Source of the DNA: CAWAMR01 sp963783095
GTDB lineage: Bacteria; Planctomycetota; Planctomycetia; Gemmatales; Gemmataceae
Length of the DNA stretch: 64,000 nt
Assembly (NCBI GenBank): GCA_963783095.1
Contig: CAWAMR010000005.1
Span: forward strand, 29,888 to 93,887
Direction of reading: 5' to 3'
The position numbers and the translations under genes were made by a program. The notes beneath the pieces are model-generated. The model was not told where the DNA came from, made no database searches, and saw only the letters and a program-made list of their open reading frames with translations. This document shows, in pieces, positions 39,227 through 52,157 of the stretch (within the stretch, counting starts at the first letter, position 1; the number at the start of each line of letters is the position of its first letter).

Positions 39227-39411
39227 CAAGCGTCGCTACGGCGACGCAAAAACACTTCGGCGTCCGATTTCCGGGTGTTAAAACACCCGGCTACCTTCAA
39301 CGAACCGCTACGCGGTCACTGTTCGCCGCGTAGCGGCTATGTGAAGGTAGCCGGGCGTTTCAACGCCCGGATAAGTCCGGGTCAACTGCCGGCGTCGCGT
39401 AGCGACGCTTG
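39227..39411. repeat. Nested palindromic element
   Basis: Outer arms CAAGCGTCGCTACGGCGACG and GGCGTCGCGTAGCGACGCTT; inside are two more hairpins (CCGGGTGTTAAAACACCCGG and ACCGCTACGCGGTCACTG to CCGCGTAGCGGC) and the pair GGCTACCTTCA with TGAAGGTAGCC. The whole element lies upstream of the Sel1 gene, on its promoter side, and between it and the giant minus-strand gene. It probably folds into a branched structure. Confidence 0.8.
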
Positions 39412-39513
39412 AGTTTCGCAATGTGCGCAACCCGTGTCAGGTACCCGTCAACGGCGGGCTTTGTGGGCATGTCATTGGCATTTGGCAGGCAGGAATGTTT
39501 GCCGCACGTTCGA

Positions 39514-42500
39514 TCACTGCTGGGGCGGAGATGTTTCGCGGATCAAGGCTCCCTGCGTTTCACTCAGGACCAGGATGCTGAATTTGGCGATGCCCGATCG
39601 TTCCGGCGTGCTGACCGAGGCATAATCGAACTTGCCGCGATGGTCGGTGTAGCCGTCCTTGTGAAACTTCACGGTCCCATCGGCCAGCCGGGCATACGTC
39701 TTCACGTAGACCTTCGAAAGGGCCTTGCCGTTCACGCCATCCGTAACCTGTAACTGGCCGTAGTTCTCGTTCACGGTCACACTCATGGCGTTCGCCAGCA
39801 CTGGCACCGATCGGGTCTTGCCGCCGGCGGTGATCTCCACCAGCACATTTTTGTCGGCAAGGCTATCGGGCATTCGGGATCGCCAGTCTTGTTCTGAAGC
39901 AACGGCAACTTGATCTGGGCGTTTCGTTGGGACGAATCATCGAAAACTGCCGGCCCGACTGCTGCACGAATGGGTTCCGGCTAAAGAGCAGCTCCACGTC
40001 CATCAGGTAGTAATTGACCTGGATCGTTTCGAGATTCTTCCAGGTCAGATTGATCGTCCTGCCGGCGACGCCGAACTCGAAGCTCGATTCCTTCGCGGCC
40101 AGTTCGGCCTGTTGCTGGGCCTGGTCCTCCTGGTCGGCAACCTTCGGCAATTTCCCTTCAAACTCGTCAACTTGATAGGCGATTGCGGCAAAGGTTTTCC
40201 GCCAGCGCTCGACCGGATGATTCAGGTAAGGCGCGATAAGCGCCCGAACTTTCCTTGGCTCATCGTTGAACAGGTCGAGATAGGCAGCGCAATAGTCATA
40301 TTGCATTCGTGTGGCGATGTTGGCCGGTTTTACCTGGGCAAAAGCGTTCATGGCCTCTTCGATACGGTCCTGCAACAGCAAGTAATAAGTCGCGGCCAAC
40401 TGATCGTCATCGGTCAATTTCGTTCGGTAGGTCAATAGTTTGAGAAAGCGCAAATACTGTTCGTGCACTACCCGATTGACGATCTGCCGGGTCTGGCCCA
40501 AGGCGTGGGCACGAGCATTGATGAGCGGTTTGTATTCCAGATGCTGGTATTGATCGCGCACGAGCGGATCGAGGACCAAAAGCGGGCTGTCGATGGGGCC
40601 TGAACACTCGTTGACGACCGAGTCGATATGGGTCAGATACTCGCGGGCAGCCGATACGTCGTTGTGAAACAGTCCGTAGGACCAGAGCGTCGGCTGATAG
40701 ATGTGCCGAGCATTCAAAAGCGCCAGCGCCTTGTCAAAGAACGCTTTATCCTTCATCCGGTAAGCGATTTTCTCCAGATCGAGAACCCGGACGTTTTCCC
40801 GCTCCAATAGAGCAATGATTTGGTCATCGGAGCCGTTCTGGGAGACATAATCCCACGAGTCGGTATCGAGTTTGCTTGGCTTATCCACGACATTGAACGT
40901 GACTGGGGCCCCGACTGCTGCCAGCGTTTCCGCTTTGGCGACATGGACGGGGAAGTGAGCGAACTTGCCCGGCCTGGGGAAATAGAACTGGTAGTCAACG
41001 ACCTGAGTATGGAAAGGCTCCAGGTCGAGCCACACCGTCTTGGTCACTTGCCCGTTGTTGACCGGCAATGCACCGACGGGAATCTGAACCAGCACCGCCA
41101 GACGTTGTCGGGAAGAGGTCGGATTCGTCACCACGACCTGGCAGCCATAAACGGTCTGGATAACGAATTCCTGGGTGATGAACTTGTCGAAGCGTTCTCC
41201 ATTTTCCTCGTTGTAGCGGTCGGCGTTACGGTAGAAGTTCTGGGTTACCAGGATTGGCAGTTTGTTGCCGGCAGCATTGACTGGTTTGACTTGTTCATGA
41301 AAGACCAGAACGGTATTGCCGGGAACGAGAGTCATCTGGCCGCCGGCAAATTGGATGTCGTGCTTGGCCGGAGTGAAAGGAAGATCGAGAACCGACAGGG
41401 CGAACATCATTTCGGTGAAGTTGCGCGAAGCCTCGGGCAGACTCGGGGAAAGGAAGGGTCCGTTGCCGGTGTGCCTGGAATAATCGAGCCAGAAACGGCT
41501 GACGGGGATGAGGCCGGCAATTTGCTGCTGAATGGGAAGTTTGTAGTAATTGTTCTCGGCGTATTCCTGAGTGACATCGACTTTGCGATAGAGTCGAGCC
41601 AAAGCCCTCGCTTTTTTCTGCTGCCATTCCATGACCTCTGTCGGATTAGGAAGCTGACCCCCGCCGTGACGCTCGCCCTCCATTCCTTGTGGAACCCCGT
41701 CCATCAAAGCATCGATCGTTCGATCTTCTCGGTCAACCTCGACAGCTGCCGGAAGATCGGGATCGAGTCCCGGATCATCATTGGTGAGATCTTCCTTGGG
41801 GTCGGTTTTGGTTCGGCCTTCGCGTTTCTTTGGCTTCGCAGCATTGTGCCCAACAATATTGGGGGGAGCTCCGCGGTACTTTTCGACTTCTAGCAAATCG
41901 GGCGAACCATCAGTTGCTCCAGGTTTATCCATTCCTTTCAAATGTCTGCTGACCTCGGCATGATCCTGTGGACTGCCCCAAACCCAAATTTCATTCTGGC
42001 CCACGTTCCAGATGCGCATACCGGGGCCGAGTCTAAGGATTTCCGAGAGCGACTTTGCCAGCGCCTCCGCGTTGCCGGGAACCGTTGGGTAGGTCTTCAT
42101 ATACCCGGCGCTTGCCACAAGCGGGTAGCCCAACGACTTGCGCAAGTCCCCTGCTTTCAGCGCCGTTTCAAATAACATTCGATCGCGCTCGGAGTTTGCC
42201 GGCATCAGTCTGAACAAGTCGTCAAGATGCCTTGCAGTCTTGATCGGCTCCCCGGCGAAACGCTGGGCCAGCAAAATTCGCTCGACGGTGTTGAGGCGTT
42301 CATATTTCCAGGGCTGCAGGTATTCCTTCAAGTCATGTCCAAGCAACCAGCGATCGAGGAAGGTCTTGTCCTTCTTGTTGGCCAGGTATGGCTTCACGAC
42401 CGTTTGGAAGAATTCAGGATCTTTCCTGGCAATAAAGAAGTTCAATTCATGGCATGCGAACTTGGAATACAGAGACTGTTTTTCATTCTGTTTCAGCTTG

Positions 42501-45500
42501 GGCCAGTTCAAAATGAACCCGAACTCTGCAAGTTTCGGATCCTGCGACAGTGTGGAATAGAGGCCATATACCTTGCCGAGACTATCGTAAATCTCGAAGC
42601 GGCTATGCGCAGCATCCGCCAAAACGAATGGCCGGCCTGGGGACAGAATCTCTGCCTGCCGCTGTTGCGTGAAATGTCTTTGAGGGTCGAGGCCGTTCCG
42701 GAGACGAAGATCGACAAACTGAGTTTTTTGTTCGGGCAGGCTTATCGAGCGCGTGGTCGTATTGAATGGATCGACCGCAACAACGCGGATGATGGAATGC
42801 GATCCAAGTTCCTTCCTGCTGATCTTTACGACGCCGTTCTTGTCCGGCACAAGATTCAGTATGGTTGTGGCGCTTTCCGACAGAAAATCGAGGTTGGCAG
42901 CGCTTCGCTCCGAATTATCGCTGCCGCCATAAGCACGCAGCATCTTCTCGCGCGATGCCGCGCTTCGCCCCTCCGGAATCTTTTCACCATCCTTGGCGAG
43001 TTGCTCGCCATTGTCGGTGGAGCGGACTTGCCAGGGGTTTAACAGCAAGGATGGACGGGTGAGCATGTTGCCGGGATATTTCTTTTGGAACCGACGCTCC
43101 AGCACATAACGGTATTCATCATCAATCTTCCGAGATGCGAGATAACTCGATTCCGCGCTGATAGGGAAAGTGCTCCAGAGTTCGACGTCCCGCACGGTGC
43201 CCAGTGTCCAGTACGCGGAATGGCCCGGCAAATAGCGTGTTCCGAATACGTGCAGCCTGGTGAAGTTGGAGAAATCGCGCAACTGGACGGTGACGGTCTC
43301 GGCATCGGTCGTGATGTTCGCGATTTGCACCGGCTTCAATACCGGAAGTTGAAGATGGCGCAACTTGCCAAGGACATAACCCGCCTCGACCGTACCGGCA
43401 GCGATTCGCAGTTGAATACGTTCCTTCGTTTCTTTGAGCCAAAGCTCGTAATCGCCTGCATTCAGGCCGGTGATCTCGATCATCCCGTCCTTGATGGCGA
43501 GGCGATCGAAGCGATCCGCGTCTACGGAATCGCCACGCATTTCAAATAGTGCAAGTTCATTGCGCATTGGTTTTGGCGATGCGCCAAGGTATGGCAACAC
43601 GATCGGATCGCCCGCTCTGGCATGAACGACTTGTCGATAACTATGCCGGTCCAACGGGAGGGACCAGCTCCGGGCTATGCCGCCGGGAACATCCGCACGA
43701 ACATCGACAATGTCCGTCAGCATGCCGAGATTGATTCGACCTCGAACATCCGTTTTGAGCGTTACTTTCACGGCTTCGCGGAATTCACGGTGTCTGACCG
43801 CGACTTCAACCGGACGATCCGCTTTCGGCTCGCCGGACAAGCCCAATAACTCTATCACATAATCGTCGCCGAACCGGGCAAGGTGAAGGTCTTCGATATT
43901 GGTCTTCGGATTTTTCTCGCCGATAACGAAACTCTGGCTCACTTCCAGGTCGATCTCCTTGCCCAGACTGAGTGCCTTCACCTTTGCATGTAGAGCGAAC
44001 CCTACTCCCAAAAGCCTTGTCGGTACGCGGAATTCGTGCACCGATTCCCGATCATCAAACAGTTTGAAGTTGGGGACTTGCATCGAAGACCATATTCGGT
44101 CCTGATCCGCTGTGTTGATGACGAGCCGAACATCCTCCAGCCGTTTGATCGATACCGGGATACCATTGAGGCGCAACTCGGTCTGATCAGCACCGAAGCG
44201 ACTTTTTGCGCCAAAAGCGATTCGCGGTCGACGTAAATGCCCGCGACCAGTTCATATTTCTCTTCCTGATGTACGAGAAAATCCAGGCTGGCACGCTCTG
44301 CCTTGCTGATCACGATGGGCCGGCGGCCTGGTGCTGTGCTGAATGGAATCAGGACGACGCCTTTTTCATCCGACACGTATTCCTGGCCGCCCAGCCACAC
44401 GGTTGCACCGGACACAACCTTGTCGCTCTCATCGAGGATCGTCAACTTATGTCCGACCGAACTCATGCCTTGAATGGAACGCAACTGCCCTTTTCGGATC
44501 AGCGCCCGGCTGCTCTTGCCGCCACCGATGAAGTCCACCACATACACACCCGGCTTGGACAGTTGGGGAAAATCAAAGCTCCGCGCCACTCGTCGAAATG
44601 GGTTATCGGCATAAGTGTAGGTCTTTTCGGAGGTCGCCACCAACCCTTCGAGATTGATACTCGCATCCACTTCTTTTTTCTGAGTGCGATAGAAATTGAG
44701 GCAGTTGATTTCAAAGATTTTTACCGTCAACATCGGCACATTCTTGACAAACAAGTCGAGTTTCACCGGATCATCGACCGCGAAGTTCATCTTGTTCGTC
44801 ATTGCGAAATCGATGTCGATGCGCTCCTTGAGTTGACGAAACAGTTCCGCCGGCAGTTGAGCTGCCCAGGTCTGGGGATCGCCCAGTCCATTTTCAATCT
44901 TGGTCTCCACAAAGGCGTGTTTCAGCCAAACGTCGTTGATGTAAGGCGCAAATTCCCCAGGAGAATCCGCGGCCACAAAGAAATGTTTCACATAGTTGCG
45001 CACCAGGACTTCATCGTCACCGGCCGTCGGCAGCATCGTTGAGGAGAAATAGTCAGCGCTGAGGTTGGCGAGTTGACCGCGCAGCGTTTCGTTGTCGAGC
45101 ATCGCTTTGGACAGGTAGTTCTGGGCACGCGGCAACTTCAGATATTCGACGAACAACGCCTTGCTGTGGATTCCCAGCGACAGATCGAGGGCCAGGCGAT
45201 GAAACAGCACATGCGCCTTGAGAGAATTGAACGCCGGGGATAGCCCGCGCGTGAAAACCAGCAAGCGATCGAGGTATGCTTTGGCCTGGGCGGCATCGCG
45301 ATGCCAGTCCTCATCAGCGCCCGGATGAAGTTTCGAGATCCAGGTTTCGACGAACTTGGTTTGATTCAGCAAGTCGGGTTTGAGCCGAAGCAGTTCCGTT
45401 AATTGCACGAGCGTCAATTGTTGATGAAGTTTGAATGAGCCGAATCCTGCCGATTTTTCGGTGTCGAGATCGAGGGCGACGATCTTGGCCAGGTTGGGGA

Positions 45501-46055
45501 TGTCGGGCCGAGTGACCCGGCCCAGCAAATGTCGTCTCAAGCCGGCGTCGATCGTATCGGTCAGCATCCAGTCTAGTGCCGATTCCTCATAGTTGTCGGT
45601 CCCCTTTTTCCATCGCTCCAGCGATTGAGCTGACAGCGTCTCCCGGCTTATCGATTTCGGATCGAGCGCGGTCGGCAAGTTCGGCGAAACACCCGGTGCG
45701 TGCGCTCGTGATTAAAGACGAGTCCCAGCCGATTCTTGAAGTAGTCGAGAGATTGCTGGGGATTCTTCGCGTAAGTCAAGAGCGCCTGTCGAGTTTGCAT
45801 CTCGGTGAGCCTGGGCGTTTGTTTGAAGCGCTCGAACCAGGGCGCAAAGAGGAGCGAAGCTTTGTCGAACTCGCCGATGTTCTGGTAGTGCAGGCAATGG
45901 TAATAGTAAAAATCTTCCGTACCGGGAATGAGTTTGGTCAGGGCTAAAGCGCGATCTTTCGCCAGTGCGAAATCCTCGGTGAAATCGATGTCTGCCGCGT
46001 GCAGGGTGGGCAGCAAGAATCCCAATGCGCTGAGAGTAAGGGCCAAACGATACAT
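39514..46055 (-). CDS. Giant exported macroglobulin-like protein (about 3 frameshifts)
   Basis: About 2,180 residues. Start ATG 46055, GGAG upstream, signal peptide YRLALTLSALGFLLPTLHA. The N-terminal half holds helical repeats and then beta domains resembling the MG domains of bacterial alpha-2-macroglobulins: LDLFVKNVPMLTVKIFEINC, ARSFDFPQLSKPGVYVVDFI, GKSSRALIRKG, and KLTILDESDKVVSGATVWLG. The C-terminal part has more beta segments and a final domain (VTDGVNGKALSKVYVKTYAR). I find no GCGEQ thioester motif, so the trapping chemistry of classical macroglobulins is not supported. Breaks lie near 45665, 44140 and 39870. A role in envelope protection or secretion is conceivable but unproven. 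Confidence 0.65.
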
Positions 46056-46506
46056 GCCGATTCTCCGGAAGATGAAGGAAGCCGAGGGGAATTGAAGGCT
46101 CTTAGGGCAACCGCACGGGCGCGATGGCGCACCAGTACGGTCAGTTGCTACCCAATCTATTAGACGAGCAAAGCGCAGAGAGAACAATCTTTTTCCGATA
46201 GAAATCGCCGATCGAACAACAGCCAGCGTTTCCGCGTGGTTATGCTACGCGGGGTCAGGATTGAGACATTTTCACGCGAAACGCCCGTGTAGCCGCGACG
46301 CGAAGGTACTCCGGAGCGGAGCGTGAGCCTGTCACGTCCAGTGACTTGCAGGATAAGGCCTTTGCAGTGCATCGTGAGATTCATGGAACGGACAGGTCTC
46401 GCTCCGCTCCGGAGTACCTTCGCGTCGCGGCTACACGACGTTTTTGCTCGTGCGTGAACCAACGAAAATGTGTCCATGTCCCCCGCATGAAGTATTGTCG
46501 ATCCAA
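46056..46506. other. 450-bp gap with a palindrome
   Basis: No gene recognised. It holds the palindrome at 46287-46436. The stretch nearest 46055 carries the ribosome site and probably the promoter of the giant minus-strand gene; the other end carries the 3' side of the PQQ-propeller gene. Confidence 0.5.
46287..46436. repeat. Palindromic element with 37-bp perfect arms
   Basis: GTGTAGCCGCGACGCGAAGG continuing TACTCCGGAGCGGAGCG, mirrored exactly at 46400-46436. The arms contain an internal palindrome (CTCCGGAG). The tip is about 76 bases. A sequence family of its own within this window. Confidence 0.88.
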
Positions 46507-49500
46507 CTACTCCAACGGCACCGGCACAAAAGGAATTCCCAAGGGACCGATCGGGACCAATACGAAAGGTAAATCAACCTTGATTTTCGGGATAGCGAGG
46601 AGCACGGTCCCATCCGTCAGCGGTGCCAGCAATCTGCCCTTCTCCAGCGGCAGCGCTGAGCTTGCTGCGGTCCCCGTTCCGATAATGCGGAATATCTCGC
46701 CCAGCGATTTCCCGGTTTCGGCATCGATGGCTCGATAGGTTCCCGATCGGTCGGTCAAGTAGATGCGCCCATCCTTAAGTTCAAGTCGGCCCAGCGTGCC
46801 ATCCCCGGATTTGTGCTTTTGCGCGTATTCACCCAAAGAGGTTGATCCTTATCCGGAGAGAGCCAAACCAGATGAATCCCATCGACGATATAGCCGATGC
46901 GCTGAATCCCTTTGGCATCCTGTAGGAGGAATGGGCCGGAGGTAATCGGCCCAGGCGGGATCGGCCCTTTTGCCGTTGGCCGCCAGGTCCGTAGTGCCGT
47001 GGCGTTCGGGCCGATCTTGTCTGCATCCCACTGCGTCACGGTGCCCTTGATGTCGGCGACCACGAGCCGTTGCTGGTCCGCTCCCGGGATTAGAATCGGC
47101 TGCGCTGCGATCCGTTCCGTGAATGGCAACTGACCGAATGACTCAAACGAATCCTGGTCGGCCGGCCAGCGCCAGGCGCTGGAGGCTGCGGTTCCCATCT
47201 GTGGCGAAAAAGTCATTGTCCCGGTAAGCGAGGAGATGACATTTTGCGGAATGACCCAGGCGAGCACCGCGCCAGGTCGGCCCTGCCTCGACCGCCTTGC
47301 CGGCCGCGAGCCGGACGCGGTGCAGCAAACCATTCGCTAAGGGGAATACCAAAGTCCCGTTGACGACGATCGGATTGCCGGCCAGGGGCGAGTGCAGTGC
47401 AAACTCATGATCTTGAACCCCGGTTTCCGGCGCAAAGATGCGCACCATGAGTTTGAGACCGTCGGGGCTTTCCACGCTGGTCACCACCACAATGGTCTTA
47501 CCGTCCGCCTGCGGCAACAGTACTGGCGGCGATGCGACGTTGAGCAGGGGCTGCGCAACCAGCCAGCTATCGTCGAGCAACCATTCCGCGTTGGTCGGTG
47601 CGACCAGCGACTTGGCGTCGATGCGGTATAGCCCGGCATCCTGATCCAATAGGATGATCGAATTCCCAAATTGAACCGGTGGGCCCTGCGACAGCAGGCC
47701 GAGTTGCCGTTCCCAGCGAATCAGTCCGGTATTGGGATCGAACGCCGTGGCTCGACACGATCCGGAGGCCGCGACCTGGGTCACGACCATGACCGTATCC
47801 TTTCGGGCATTCACCTGCGAAGCATGGAGCGGTTCGCCGAGCACTCTGGGCTGGCCAAAGGGAACCAGAGTCAAACCATTCACGGCGTCAAACCCGATTT
47901 TGAGTTGCTGCAACTGGCCGCGTGCCAGAATCCAGAACGTGTTTTCATCCGCATAGGCGACCTGGCCGTGCGCTGGGCGGTTTGCCTCGGCAACATGATA
48001 AGGTACCGGCGGGATTAAGAACAAAGCGCTATCGTTATTTCGATCCTGGTTGATCCCGAACAGGCCGAACTCGCCCCGATCGGTCACGAAGGCCAGTTTT
48101 TCGCTGTCGCAATAGGGCGGGAACCAGCTCCAGCCCGGCAACGGTATCTCGACGGCGGTTGAACTGGGAAGCTGCGGTACTCCCGGAGGAGGGAACGGAA
48201 AAGGCGCAGCTTCATCTCGTTGAGTCCATCGGCTTGATTGAGAATCAGGTAGCGGGGGCCGAGCGCATCAGGATCCGGGTTGGCAATCACCGGCTCCGCG
48301 CAGAGTTCCTGCTGCATGTCCCGTTGCCACAATGCCAAGCAGGACGGGAGGGAGCCGTTTGCCGTCCGCATCTTTCTCATCGACATCAAAGACGTAAACG
48401 CCGTGTGCTTCAGCGGGGAGGAACAGCAGCCCCGTTCCAGGTTGAGCAACACCACCCGTTCCCAGGGGCCGGCCGAGCGCAAGTTTGCCCAGCAAGAAGC
48501 CGCCGTCAATTTCGATTTCGAGAACGACACCATGCTCGTCGTGGCGAAGCTGGTTCAGATCCTTGACGTGTTGTTCGCTGGTGGGCACGAACACTCGTTT
48601 ACCTACCAGGATCGGCCGGCCCATGCTCGGGGCCGGCAGGGGCTGAGTCCATAATGCTTCGCCGGTACGGGCAGACCTGGCCGAAATGCTCGATCGGCTC
48701 CCGTCGTTGACCGTGACCAGCACCACTTCATTCAGGCCGCCGCCCGGAATACGTGTCGGCAACGATTCGGAATCGATGCCCACCCGCGTAGCCCACAAGA
48801 CTCGGCCGTCGCTGTCATCCAGGGCATAGAGAACACCTCGCGCCAGCGCGAAGAAGACGGTGCTGAGTCCCGAAGCGGGGGCAGGGCGATCCCCCTTCAC
48901 TTGATCCAGCCGCGCAACAAATAGCAAGCCGGTATTTGCCGATTCGGGCATCTTGATCGGGGGAATCGGGTTTTCCCCATAAGGGGTGTAAACCACAGCA
49001 TCCTGAATCTTCTTATATGCCGCTTCGATCAACGCTAGCACAGCTGGATCATTTTGAAGTCCATACTCGTCCCTTTTTTTCTTGACCTCGGCGATCGCGT
49101 CGTCATCCAGCTGATCCTTGAGACGATCTCTGACCCAAGCAAGAACCTCCAACCGAACGTGAGCTTTCTGAATTGTGTCTCTTCGGTAATCTTCGATTCT
49201 GCCCAGGATTTCTTCTCGTCCCAATTCTTTCGGACGGAAACGAGCCAGCAATGGCTCCAGACCCGCTGCCTTGTCGAGCCACTGTTCTGTTTCGGCAGTG
49301 TCATCCTGATTGAAAACATCCTGAGCTTTTTGGAAAGTGTTTTCGGCGAGTCTTTTGATGGTGTCCCAGATGTCCGGACTGAAACGATCGGCGAAAGGTT
49401 GCATCGCCGGGTCATCCATCGCCGCGATAAAATTCGTCAGTTTTTGGTGTGCCAGTGTCGGATCGCTGACTACGGTCACGGAAGCGATTGCCATGCGAAA

Positions 49501-50544
49501 GCCGCAAAGTTCCTTGAAGAACCTGGCTTCCTGGAAATCGGGAAAATCGGGATGCTTGCTGACAATCTCGTCAAACAATTTCAGAGCCTGCTCGTATTGC
49601 CCCTTATCATATTCCTCATGTGCTTTCTTAAAGATCTGCTTCGGCTGGTTCGCCAGGTAATTTTGGAGGATGAGTCCACCCCCTCCCACCCCAACGATGA
49701 TTACCAGGATGCCAAAGATCAAGAGTGCCTTTCGGCCTCGTTTCCTTTTTCGCGGGCGGAGCTCATCCTCATTTTCTTCATGATCTTCCGTTCGACGACG
49801 CGGACGGTCCCATTCCGAGTCATGTTCGTGATCCGAATCGTGTTCGTGTTCTGACTCGTGATCGCTTTCGACCTGTTGGCCGGGACTGGGCGGTTCCGGT
49901 GCTTCATCGGACCAGACGATTTCTTTCGGTCCCGGCGCGCGAACCGTGTCGGACCAGACGATTTCCCTGGGAGCGGTAGCCGGCGGCTGGACAATCTGTG
50001 CTGCTTCCACCTGGACGACCGGCGATGCGACCGGTTTCTTTTTCTCTTTCTTCGTCTTGGCGGGTGCGTTGGGCGCTTCGGCCTGAGATGAAGCCGGCAC
50101 CTGCTGACCGTTGTTATGAGGCGATGACGTTTTCTTCTGGAGTTCGTCAACAACGCAGTCGGTTACGATCTCGACTTCCTCCAATAATTCAAGCACGTCG
50201 GGGAACAAACCCCCATCCGAGGTGTCCTTTTGCTGTGCTGCTTCGTTAACGACGGGTATTACATCGACCTCGGCGGTACTCTGGAGAACCGGCAGAAAAT
50301 CGCCGATGGAGCCGGTCTGATACTTTGGGGTCGGTGCATCCGTCCGCGTCACGTTCCCCGTTCTTTCCACGGGCGGAGCTGCTTCGACAACGGGCGGCGC
50401 GGTTGGAACCGGTGCGGCGAACTCCTCCACGATGAAAATATCCTTGCAGGCAGGACAGCGCATCGATTTGCCGAGCAGATCCGGTTGAAGAAAGAATCGA
50501 TTATTGCAGGCAGGGCATTCGACGTTGATCGGCACGGCTCGCAC
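46507..50544 (-). CDS. Membrane-anchored PQQ-like beta-propeller protein with zinc ribbon (several frameshifts)
   Basis: About 1,345 residues. Start GTG 50544. An N-terminal zinc ribbon (VECPACNNRFFLQP and MRCPACKDIFIV, two CxxC) is followed by a long disordered acidic and Pro-rich region with a His/Asp/Glu cluster (SDHESEHEHDSDHEHDSEWD), a basic stretch, one membrane segment (ALLIFGILVIIVGVGGGGLI), helical TPR-like repeats, and a BamB/PQQ-type propeller (GVLYALDDSDGRVLWATRVG, ARTGEALWTQPLP, ATAFDPNTGLIRWERQ). Breaks lie near 48270, 48160, 47160 and 46830. The layout suggests an inner-membrane protein with a cytoplasmic zinc ribbon and a periplasmic propeller. Function unknown; BamB-like assembly or signal reception are options. 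Confidence 0.7.
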
Positions 50545-50745
50545 CCCTGAAATGATACGGATGACAAAGTCGATTTTACTATGTGAACGGCCATTGCGAA
50601 AGCGCTACGACCTGATGACCACCATTCTGAGCACATTATCTTATCACAATGTAACCGGATATTTCCCCTTTCGCAAATCCGCTGCTGCGTATAATTTGAC
50701 GGCTGACCTTTTGACCTCTCCCCGATAAGCTTGGAGGCTTTTCTC

Positions 50746-52035
50746 ATGGCAACTGCTCTTACCGCAATGCCCCCGCAATCACCCATGTTCGCCACGTCCC
50801 CAACCTACCAGATGGCATGTCAGCAACTCAGGGAGGTTGCCGGGATCATGGATTTCCCTCCCGATGTTATCGAACGGCTCGGTTTTCCCAAGCGCTCGCT
50901 GATCGTCAATGTGCCAATTCGTATGGATAATGGCGAAATTCACTGTTTCATCGGTTATCGGGTGCAGCATTCTCTGACGAGCGGCCCCTCCAAAGGCGGA
51001 TTGCGCTATGCTCCGCAAGTCGATATCGGCGAAGTGGCGGCGCTTGCCATGTGGATGTCGTGGAAGTGCGGCATCATGAATTTGCCGTTTTCGGGTGCCA
51101 AAGGCGGCATCGCCTGCGATCCGACGCGAATGAGCCGGCAAGAACTCGAACGTCTGACCCGCCGATATACCGAAGAGGTATTGCCGATCATCGGTCCGCG
51201 CATCGACGTCATGGCTCCCGATCTGGGCACCGATGAGCAAACCATGGCCTGGATCATGGACACGTACAGCATGAAAATCGGGCACGCCTGCCCGGAGATT
51301 GTAACGGGCAAACCCGTTGAATTGGGCGGCTGCGTGGGGCGGCGCGAAGCAACCGGACGCGGTGTCGTTTATTGCATTTTGGAAGCGCTCGACGAATTGG
51401 ATATCCACACGGCCGATGCCACCGCAGTGGTACAGGGCTTCGGGAATGTCGGTTCGGTGGTTGCCCAGGAACTGCACCAGCGCGGCGTAAGGGTAGTTGC
51501 GATCGGCGACCGCTTCGGATCGATCCGAAATGGGCGCGGCATCGATATTCCAGCGTTGCTCGAATTCGTATCGAAAACCAAAACCGTCAAAGGTTTTCCC
51601 GGTGCGGAGGCCATTCCGGATAGCGAAGTGTTGAGCATTCCTTGCACCATTCTCGTCCCGGCCGCCATGGAACGGGTCATAACCAAAGAAAACGCCGCGA
51701 AATTGCGCTGTCGAATTCTCGCGGAGGGGGCGAACGGCCCAACCACTCCGGAGGCGGATTCGATCCTCAAAGCCAGTGACGTCTTCATCATTCCCGACGT
51801 GCTGTGCAACGCGGGCGGCGTGACCGTTTCGTACTTTGAATGGGTTCAGGATCTTCAGCAGTATTTTTGGAACGAGTCGCAAGTCAATGAGAATCTCAAG
51901 GGGTTGATAAGCCGGGCCTACCAAAAGGTAAGAAAACTGTCGGTCGAACGGAAAATCTCGATGCGAATGGCCGCGTTGAGCCTGGGCGTTCAGAGGGTGG
52001 CGAGGGAGAAGGAGCTGCGCGGGTTGTTCCCGTAA
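50746..52035 (+). CDS. Glu/Leu/Phe/Val dehydrogenase (glutamate dehydrogenase type)
   Basis: 429 residues from ATG 50746, preceded by TTGGAGG. The catalytic lysine motif PFSGAKGGIACDPTRMS near residue 110, the substrate-binding segment SGPSKGGLRY near residue 75, APDLGTDEQTMAWIMDTYS, and the NAD-binding GFGNVGSVVAQELHQRGVRV near residue 230 are all in place. It should interconvert glutamate and 2-oxoglutarate plus ammonium. That suits a neighbour such as the assimilatory nitrate reductase, but they are 27 kb apart. No frameshift. Confidence 0.92.
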   Translation: MATALTAMPPQSPMFATSPTYQMACQQLREVAGIMDFPPDVIERLGFPKRSLIVNVPIRMDNGEIHCFIGYRVQHSLTSGPSKGGLRYAPQVDIGEVAALAMWMSWKCGIMNLPFSGAKGGIACDPTRMSRQELERLTRRYTEEVLPIIGPRIDVMAPDLGTDEQTMAWIMDTYSMKIGHACPEIVTGKPVELGGCVGRREATGRGVVYCILEALDELDIHTADATAVVQGFGNVGSVVAQELHQRGVRVVAIGDRFGSIRNGRGIDIPALLEFVSKTKTVKGFPGAEAIPDSEVLSIPCTILVPAAMERVITKENAAKLRCRILAEGANGPTTPEADSILKASDVFIIPDVLCNAGGVTVSYFEWVQDLQQYFWNESQVNENLKGLISRAYQKVRKLSVERKISMRMAALSLGVQRVAREKELRGLFP

Positions 52036-52044
52036 GTTCTTACA

Positions 52045-52137
52045 GGCAAGCGAGACGCTTGCCCTACGTCAACGTAGGGCAAGCGTCCCGCTTGCCGATT
52101 TGGAAAAAGCGTCCCGCTTGCCGATTTGGAAAAAGCG
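52045..52137. terminator. Hairpin and 26-bp tandem repeat between convergent genes
   Basis: GCAAGCGAGACGCTTGCCCT pairs with AGGGCAAGCGTCCCGCTTGC through a 4-base tip (TCAA). Then a 26-bp unit (GCGTCCCGCTTGCCGATTTG plus GAAAAA) occurs twice in tandem, starting at 52083 and 52109, and begins a third time at 52135. It sits between the dehydrogenase and the ACT-domain gene, so it may terminate both. Confidence 0.7.
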
Positions 52138-52157
52138 TCACGCTTTCCTCTGAAGAT

